Assembly (NCBI GenBank): GCA_016858145.1
Contig: JAEHOE010000002.1
Coordinates: 62,001 to 126,000, forward strand
DNA: 64,000 nt
Reading direction: 5' to 3'
Source of the DNA: Edaphochlamys debaryana
Taxonomy: Eukaryota; Chlorophyta; Chlorophyceae; Chlamydomonadales
Made by a program: the position numbers and the translations under genes. Within the stretch, counting starts at the first letter, position 1. Every line of letters starts with the position of its first letter. Positions 55,801 through 64,000 of this stretch are shown in pieces. A model generated the notes under the pieces. It had not been told where the DNA came from and ran no database searches. It was given only the letters and a program-made list of their open reading frames with translations.

Positions 55801-56715
55801 AGCCCCTGTTCGGTGCACAGCCCGACATGCAAATCACCCACACACACACCCTGTCAAGCCCTCCTCCGACCTGCCCCACCCGACCCGACCCACATCCCGG
55901 CTCCACTCGCCGCACCCAGCCCACCTGGGCGCTGCCTCGCCCCTGGCCCCGCTCAGCGCTGCGTCCATCTGCTTAGCCTGCGCCGTCCAGGCCGCAATGT
56001 CGGCCCCCACGGCCGCCCGCATTGCGGCAGCGGCCTTGGCGGCCTCCGGGTCCAACTGCGCCTCGTGAGGATCCTTAGAGCCAAGCTCCTTGAGCCGCGC
56101 GGCCGCTGCATTGGCGGTGGGGTCGAAGCCCGACTCCCTGTCAGGGGAGGGGCAGGGGAGGGAAGGGTCAGGAGGGCAGGGAACTGGAGGGCGAAGAGCG
56201 GTGAGGAGAGCGCCGAGCATGGGTGGGAGCCACTCCGGGCTTCAGCACTGCTGAAGGCTGTTTAGGTGCTCGCGGCCGCGGCCCCTTAACGACGGGGTGC
56301 AAGGACTCAGGGCCTTCGGGAAGCGAGGGGCCGCGGCCCAGGTGCGCGGGGCCGTGCCGGTAAGGTGCCCCCGCCCCGGGTGTAGCCCGCTGAAGGAGCT
56401 CTTATGAGGCCATTCGCAACTGTCAACGTGCTCCCTCCCGCTATGTGTTTCGAGGCTTCCGACAGTGCCCGGGAGCCCGCCATGCCCGCGATCTAGTCCT
56501 CCGCACCTCATGAACTGCTCAAGCCGCTTCAGTTTCTTGATGTCCGTCATTGCGTGAATGTCCTCATACCTGCGGCGAGGAGCACGGGGGCCCGTCAGAG
56601 CTTGGGGCGCGGCCCTGCCATCTCCGGAAACTTTCAGCAAACTCCCGACTTACCGAATGTTGTCAAACTCATCACGCTCCTTCTCGGACAGCTCCAGCTT
56701 GGCTGCCGGTGCCAT
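49840..56715 (-). CDS. SPAG1/RPAP3-like TPR co-chaperone (dynein assembly candidate)
   Basis: Eleven exons: 56715-56654, 56569-56507, 56137-55925, 55603-55501, 55311-54161, 53881-53824, 53724-53647, 53360-53129, 52919-52420, 52115-51154, 50836-49840; phases match, 1,472 residues. Four TPR groups are visible: ~225-325 (SKGNEHFRAKEYVEAVEHYT), ~485-577 (EEGNREFKAGNFVKAANLYG), ~750-890 (KEEGNAALKES) and ~1075-1190 (EEGNRLYGVGNYVRAVSYYS). Between them lie long Ala/Pro linkers with acidic peptides (VVEESDSDDDEEPP, VKEESSDEEEG, VEESTSDGGDE). The C-terminus (ADHPAVLYDYVRSIDPMSYE, LTRVQRFEMTY, ~1340-1455) matches the RPAP3_C type of domain. SPAG1 and RPAP3 are HSP90 co-chaperones; SPAG1 is needed for cytoplasmic pre-assembly of axonemal dyneins. 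The domain architecture favours SPAG1, but it is longer than the human protein and four TPR groups is one more than usual. Exon 9 has a potential alternative start at MAPEEAARW. Confidence 0.75.
55620..55680. repeat. (GGGA)n microsatellite
   Basis: About fifteen GGGA units in the intron just upstream (on the minus strand) of exon 4 of the TPR gene; this is C/T-rich on the coding strand, next to the acceptor. Confidence 0.9.
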
Positions 56716-56993
56716 CCTCCTGCCGGCTGTCTTCCCTAAGCGCGCATGCAATTAAGTGTGCAAACCGAAAGCTTGCGTGCTGTAGCCTAAGTCTATTGAG
56801 ATGGATCGCTTTGTCTACAAGAGTGACAGTGGCAGGGTCGCACGGCGTTGACCCCCCGCGAACATGGCCGATGCGGTGCAAGTAGAGACACAGAGCATGA
56901 AGTTGCACTCCTGCGCGCACATTCAGACCCCTCAAACAACACGGTGACCTCTGCCTCACCATCTGAGCGGCCCTGGTCTTCCTCACTTCGACC
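56716..56993. promoter_or_regulatory. Shared divergent promoter region
   Basis: 278 bases separate the start codons of the TPR co-chaperone (minus) and the CPBP protein (plus), so both promoters and 5' UTRs must lie here unless there are upstream non-coding exons. No clear TATA box seen. Confidence 0.55.
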
Positions 56994-59284
56994 ATGGGCG
57001 TCCCCCTGCCCTCGCTGCACGCGGCACCATGGCGACTAGAGCAGTGTCTAAGGAGTCGAAGAGTGAGCAACAACTGCCTGGCTGAGCAGCGGGTTGCGGC
57101 CTTCGCCGAAGCCTCCAGAGCGTGGCCACCCTCCGCCGCAGGGTGGCACGCTGCTGGCACAAGCTCGCAAGCAGAGCAAGAAGTCACGGAAGCAGGGACA
57201 GGAGCTGGAGCCAGCAGAGTCTGAGGCGAGCACGTCGGTGCCCCGGATTGTCCTTGGTGAGCATCACCCGCCGCCGGGCGTGGTCGGAGCTCCCCACGCT
57301 GATTCCCACTCATCCTCCGCTTGCAGAAAGTCTCGAGTCAAACCTTCCTTCTGCGCCATCGCCAAGCAGCCGGCCATCGCGCCTGCAAGGTGCGTGCGTG
57401 CATACCTTGCGGCCCTCGCAACGCCTGCCTCTTTGCCCGACACGTCAGGGACTTGACTTGCATGTCGGACGCCACACCCCGCAGAGTCATCCCCTGGGGA
57501 GATCTACCCCGTCTTCGCGCCCCAGCCGGGGGCCAGCGCGCCCTGGCGCTGGGACGATGGCGGGGAAGAGCCGCCTGAGAAGGCGACCACCAGCGAAGAA
57601 GCGGATGCCCCTCGCTGGAACCCGCGGACCGGCTTCATGAAGACGTCTGCCGAGCTAGCAGCGGAGGCCGAGGTCGCAGCATCCACAGCAACAGCGTCGT
57701 CACCGGCGAGCTCGTCCTCCGCATCCTCCACGCCCTCCGCTGCTGCCTCCGCATCAACGTCCTCGTCGTCGGGGCCAGGGTTAGCGCCCGCGCCCTCCAC
57801 TGCCCCACCCGCCGCCAGCCCCCGCACTGCCCCCACTCCCGTGGAAGTCACCTTCACCGCCCCTTCGGCACCGCCCTCGCCAACGCCGCTGCCGGCTGTT
57901 TCCAAGAATGCCGTGCTGGGCAGCGCACTTGCCACGGCGTTTTGGATGACGGTCATCGCCATCTTCATCCGCCAGTATGCGGCGCTAAACGCGGCAACCG
58001 CCATGGGCACAGACCCGCAGGCAAGTAGCGAGCGTGGGTGGTAGCGACAGCAGGCAGTGCTGTTTCGCCTCTGCTGCTTGCGGCTTGGGAGCAGTGCCAT
58101 GAACGCATTGTGCGCTGCACGCTGAGCACTTCTTAACTAGCTCGCATGGCTCCGTGCAGGCGGTGGCGGCGCTGCTCCGGTGGCCAGAGGGCTTCGAGTC
58201 CCCACTGGACGCGGGGGTGGCGGTGGCGGCGGCGGCCGCCGTGACGGGCGCACGGCAAGCGCTTCTGGCGGTGTGGACCGATCTGCGGGTGGCGACCGAC
58301 CGCTCCAACGCCCAGGTGCGCCCACGGGCTGGCTTGGGAGGCAAGGATAGAGAGGGAGTTGCGAGAGTTGCATGACCGTCGGAAGTCGGTCTCGGACACG
58401 CTTTGGTATGGCTCCAACGCACGGATTACTTACTGGCCTGCCCTGGCCAATGGGCAGCTCAGTATACGCCCTTGCGACAGTATGCCGCGGGTCTGCGCCT
58501 TACAGTGCCGCCCGCTGCCCGTATGTGGCCGGCCGGTCGACGTGTGGGCCCGCACACGACTGAAGCAGCACACAGCACACAGGCACGCCCGCTCAGGCGG
58601 AGCAACACCTAGGATGCACGCTCGTGCCCGAATCGCTGACTGCGGGGTAGTAACCTGGTCGCCGTTTCCCTTTGGCGCACGGGCAACGTCCCTGCGACAG
58701 CAACCCCACTTGGCACTGCGTTGGAGGCCAGCCCACCGCAGCCGCCTCACAACCGGCGCGATGGGCGGCCGTGAAGCCGCACAGCACCCGACAGCACATG
58801 CACCCGAACGCGCCACCTGACAGCAACCTCCCCTCCACACCGCCCATCCCTGGCCTTCTGCCGCCAACTGTACGCTATGCAACCCTTTACACTTGCCTTC
58901 CTTCATTACGCCCACCACCTTTCCTCCCCCACCCTGCCCGCCCAGATCCTGACCCCGCTCAACCCCATCGACGTGCTGGTGGTGGCCCTGGCCAGCGGCA
59001 TCCCCGAGGAGCTGCTCTTCCGCGGCGCCCTGGTGCCCGCCTCCTTCCCCGACTGGCGCGGCGTGCTGCTGGCGGCGGCGCTGTTCGGCGTGCTGCACAA
59101 CACCGGGGGCCGCAACCCCGCCTTCGCAGCGTGGGCGGGCGCGGTCGGGGCGGTGTACGGCGCTGCCTACGTGGCCACGGGCAACATCTGGGTGCCGGCC
59201 GCCGCCCACGTGGCGGCCAACGCGGCGTCGGCGTTTATCTGGCGGTCGGCCCGCGCGGAGGAGCAGCAGGGGGCGAAGAAGTAG
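56994..59284 (+). CDS. CPBP-family (CAAX protease-like) membrane protein, probably plastid-targeted
   Basis: Six exons: 56994-57062, 57142-57256, 57327-57389, 57485-58020, 58160-58315, 58946-59284; phases match, 425 residues. The N-terminus (MGVPLPSLHAAPWRL, many Arg, no acids early on) resembles an algal plastid transit peptide. Residues ~140-220 are a Ser/Ala/Pro-rich linker, and ~223-248 a membrane segment (LGSALATAFWMTVIAIFI). The last exon carries the three CPBP signatures: EELLFR (~334-339), FGVLH (~360-364) and HVAAN (~401-405), the Glu and His residues that bind metal in Rce1/CPBP glutamic proteases. The family is prenyl-protein protease-like; the substrate in plastids is unknown. The intron after exon 4 uses a GC donor (CAG|GCAAGT). 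A TGTAA signal is at 59486. The first exon is the least certain. Confidence 0.8.
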
Positions 59285-60203
59285 TGAATTGGCTAGCAGC
59301 AGCGGGCATTGCATTGGCAGGATGAAGCTCAAAACTGCTGCACTGTGTGCATACGGATACCCGATGGGGTGCTATTGGGGACCCCAGAGAAGTACTGCAT
59401 ACAAAGAGCGGCTCAGGCCTGTGACTCTGGTGAGAGAGGGGTATGGAGTCCTCTGGACAGTCCGGCACGGCCGACTGGAGGACGCTGTAAGAAGATCGTT
59501 GGAGCATGTTCTGCTCGGAGTCCCTAGAAGAGGATAGAGCAGAGCATCCACGATATAGCTGTACTGCCACTCCCAGCCACCAGCCAGCCACCCCTGGGCG
59601 GTAGCGTCAGACCTGACACCGCGTCCGCTATTGCGGCGAGCGGACAACCCCAGTGGTGGACAGGCGGCATAGGGCGTGATTGATGGATCGACGTGGTACT
59701 CAGCACAGAGCTCACTACTGCCTGGGGCAACCCTACCCCCATACGAGAGGGTTTTGTATTCGCAGGGGCCGGGCAGCGTAGTCAGGGTGACGACGGCGGA
59801 GGATGCAGCTGCCGCCTCACACGCCCCATTCGAGAGGGAGTGACCGGCCGAGGAGCCTCCTGGCGCCCGGACAGTCTGCGGCGGTGCCATGAACTGAAAG
59901 GAGAGTAAAGTCTTCAATGGCAAGGGCACCAGCTGGTCTGGGTACTCGACTCTGCGACGAGGGGCAGAAGGGGCAAGGAGAGGCACGACGGCCACACCTC
60001 CGCGACGGCGCGTGTAAGGGCGGCACCTGCCCACCTCTACTCACTGCGCCCGAAAGTGTCGTGCGTATTGTGTGCAAGGCATTTGCCTGCTGCGGTGTGT
60101 GCACGCGAGTCGCAAATAGCGTCCTGTGGTGGGTGGTGTCGATAGACACCGGGATGGAGGCGTTGTGCGTTGTGGCCTTGGTCGGTTGGTGCCGGTGACG
60201 TCC
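59285..60203. other. 3' UTR of the CPBP gene and intergenic DNA
   Basis: TGTAA at about 59486, 200 bases past the stop, is a likely poly(A) signal. No other gene is supported. Confidence 0.5.
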
Positions 60204-60464
60204 TCACGCGGGCACGCGGGCAGCGCAGACGGTATGTTTCTGGTGGTCGAACACCAGCTTGTAGGTGCCGCCCCGCAGCGGGTTGCCGCGGTGGCAAGTG
60301 CTCCACTTGAATGTCCAGTTGTCCTTGTCCTTGCCTTCGAGGTCCACCAGCGCCAACGGCGCTTGAGTCAGGTTGTTGCGCTCAAGCGCGCTGAGGTTGC
60401 TGAGGTCGGGCTTCTCGGGCTCCTGGTTCGCAAGTCGCTTACTGCGTCGCGCTTCGGGCTCCAT
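60204..60464 (-). CDS. Small hypothetical protein, 86 residues
   Basis: A single-exon frame from an ATG at 60464 to a stop at 60206-60204. Starts MEPEARRSKRLANQEP, then DLSNLSALERNNLTQAPLAL and a C-terminal part with WTFKWSTCHRGNPLRGG and KLVFDHQKHTVCAARV. Composition is protein-like and balanced, unlike the shadow frames around it. A TATATATC (minus strand) lies about 40 bases before the ATG (60502-60510), well placed as a TATA box with a very short leader. No family recognised; it faces away from the bL9 gene. Confidence 0.5.
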   Translation of the reverse strand: MEPEARRSKRLANQEPEKPDLSNLSALERNNLTQAPLALVDLEGKDKDNWTFKWSTCHRGNPLRGGTYKLVFDHQKHTVCAARVPA

Positions 60465-60501
60465 GCTTCGGCTTCTGCTTCGGCGGTGCTTCTGCTTACC
60501 T

Positions 60502-60510
60502 GATATATAC
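60502..60510 (-). promoter_or_regulatory. Possible TATA box of the 86-residue ORF
   Basis: GTATATATCA on the minus strand, about 38-46 bases upstream of the ATG at 60464. It is one of few TATA-like sites in this GC-rich window. Alternatively, the following CAG|GTAAGC is a splice donor and the ORF is a second exon. Confidence 0.35.
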
Positions 60511-60714
60511 CCTCTCCCTCATCCCTGCCTCGACTCGGCCTTCTCTGCCTCGGGACGGCGAGGCAGGACGGCATGTCGGCGAGTTGGTACGGCCGCGAAT
60601 GCAGCTGGTCGCTGCGCGGGCCAAGCACTGTGCCAGCCCCTTTTAGTGCCCTGAACCCGTGTAGTGTCGGTAGCGGCATTCCTTCTTTTCTCTAGATCAA
60701 ACTAGACCAGAAAG

Positions 60715-62982
<2,268 letters not shown>

Positions 62983-64000
62983 GCGGCTCGCGGCCGGACC
63001 CGGCAGCGGAGGCGTGGACACACGGGCGGAGCTGGCGGCGGAGCTTGGAGCAGGAGGAGACGTGTTGGCAGCGGCGAGCAACTAATGGACCCATCTGCCA
63101 GGGTCGTGCGTGCTCCTCGGCAGCCCTGAGGAGTCGGGGAGCGGCGAGCGTCTCACGGAGGGCGGCATCTTAGACTCTGAAGGAGTCGAGGAGGACCCTA
63201 GTTGTTCGGAGGGGATGCCGCTGAGCAGCAGGCGGAGCCGGCGCCGACGGGCCGCGGTCGGGCGATTTTGGAACATCAGCCCGGCGTGGAGCCCTGGACG
63301 CATGGCCGCTTGCTTTGGCTTGGCGCTGGCGGTCGGCGCCGGCGCGTGGGTGCGGTTTCGGGGGTGTGGCATGGGGAGAGGAGGGGCGGACGTGGCGCCG
63401 CCAAGGGTGGTGGACGTATCGTTCGCATCATAGGATGCAGGCAGAATGAGGAACTTATCGGCAGAATTGCCGGTCTTTGTAACAGTGTGTTACATGTGCA
63501 ATGCCGTACGGGCTTCCAGATGTTCAGGTCGGCACAAAACTGCCGCCAGCTTGGCTACCCCGCCACTCCATTGCTATCAGCAATGCGGGACAAGGACACG
63601 GTCTACGCGGCTCTGCAAAGCTCCCAAACAAGGATAGTTCAATCGGTTCGGCCAATCTGCCTTCGAGCGCTGGTTCATGGCTTCATGCTGCCGAAAGGCG
63701 GAGGCCCCGAGCTCCCGACCCAGCAAGCCTAGGGTTCATCCTCCCATGCTCCATTGCCTCCCGGCAAGCCTGGGGTTTGTCTTCCTATGCTGCACTGCCT
63801 CCATTTCGGCAAGGCCCTCCTGAGGCCCTGACAGCAGGCCAGACCGGAAGCTGCCTCCGTTCCACGAGTCCCAACAGACCATCGGCCACACCACCACCAC
63901 CACTTGAGGCCTGCGCACCCCCCGTCCGCCACGGCGGCCCCCCCTCTCTGGAGACCCCCATTCCCCCCCAAGTGCCAGCTCAGCGCCGCGGCGGGCGCAC
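62983..64000. other. 3' UTR of the bL9 gene and flank
   Basis: The TGTAA signal at 63478-63482 puts the 3' UTR at about 0.5 kb. No gene supported from there to the window end. A GTTYRTCYTCC(Y)ATGCT motif occurs twice (about 63735 and 63778). Confidence 0.55.

Overview
The window looks like nuclear DNA of a volvocine-type green alga (Chlamydomonas or a close relative). The evidence is strong G+C richness, short introns with GTGAG/GTAAG donors and GCAG acceptors, TGTAA poly(A) signals downstream of stop codons, a nuclear gene for plastid ribosomal protein bL9 with a transit peptide, extracellular-matrix style Ser-Pro-Pro repeats, and L1-type and tyrosine-recombinase (DIRS/Kangaroo-type) retroelement debris. 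All multi-exon models were spliced by eye; the main ones were checked by requiring every intron phase to match and the summed exons to be a multiple of three.

Layout. 1-6 kb: a weak minus-strand gene, then two tandem plus-strand paralogues with an F-box-like N-terminus and an LRR-like body, sharing a tiny conserved last exon. 7.5-10.7 kb: a degenerate DIRS-type retroelement with its RT/RNase H in the opposite orientation to its recombinase and gag-like parts. 11-17 kb: sparse, with a minus-strand pseudogene split by a 1.77-kb TIR element and a 104-bp minisatellite. 17.9-20 kb: a 5'-truncated L1-type LINE. 20.3-21.6 kb: an unassigned plus-strand gene with a 412-bp MITE in an intron. 22.4-26.6 kb: a 12-exon minus-strand gene with a PHD finger and a duplicated N-terminal domain, divergent from a plus-strand gene (26.8-29.8 kb) that carries a duplicated exon-intron unit.

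30.8-48.3 kb is the centrepiece: one 41-exon minus-strand gene (2,901 residues by my model). It has a signal-peptide exon, six tandem copies of a six-exon cassette (a domain I do not recognise plus a Ser-Pro-Pro linker) and a four-exon C-terminal tail. Each cassette is bounded by phase-1 introns, and two neighbouring cassettes are a nearly perfect, very recent duplication including introns.

49.8-56.7 kb: an 11-exon gene for a 1,472-residue SPAG1/RPAP3-like TPR co-chaperone (axonemal dynein assembly candidate), divergent from a 6-exon gene for a CPBP-family (CAAX protease-like) membrane protein with a plausible plastid transit peptide (57.0-59.3 kb). 60.2-60.5 kb: a small 86-codon minus-strand ORF. 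60.7-63.0 kb: the plastid bL9 gene. The genes are not an operon. The recognisable themes are cell-wall/matrix secretion, cilia assembly and plastid function, embedded in repeat-rich DNA.
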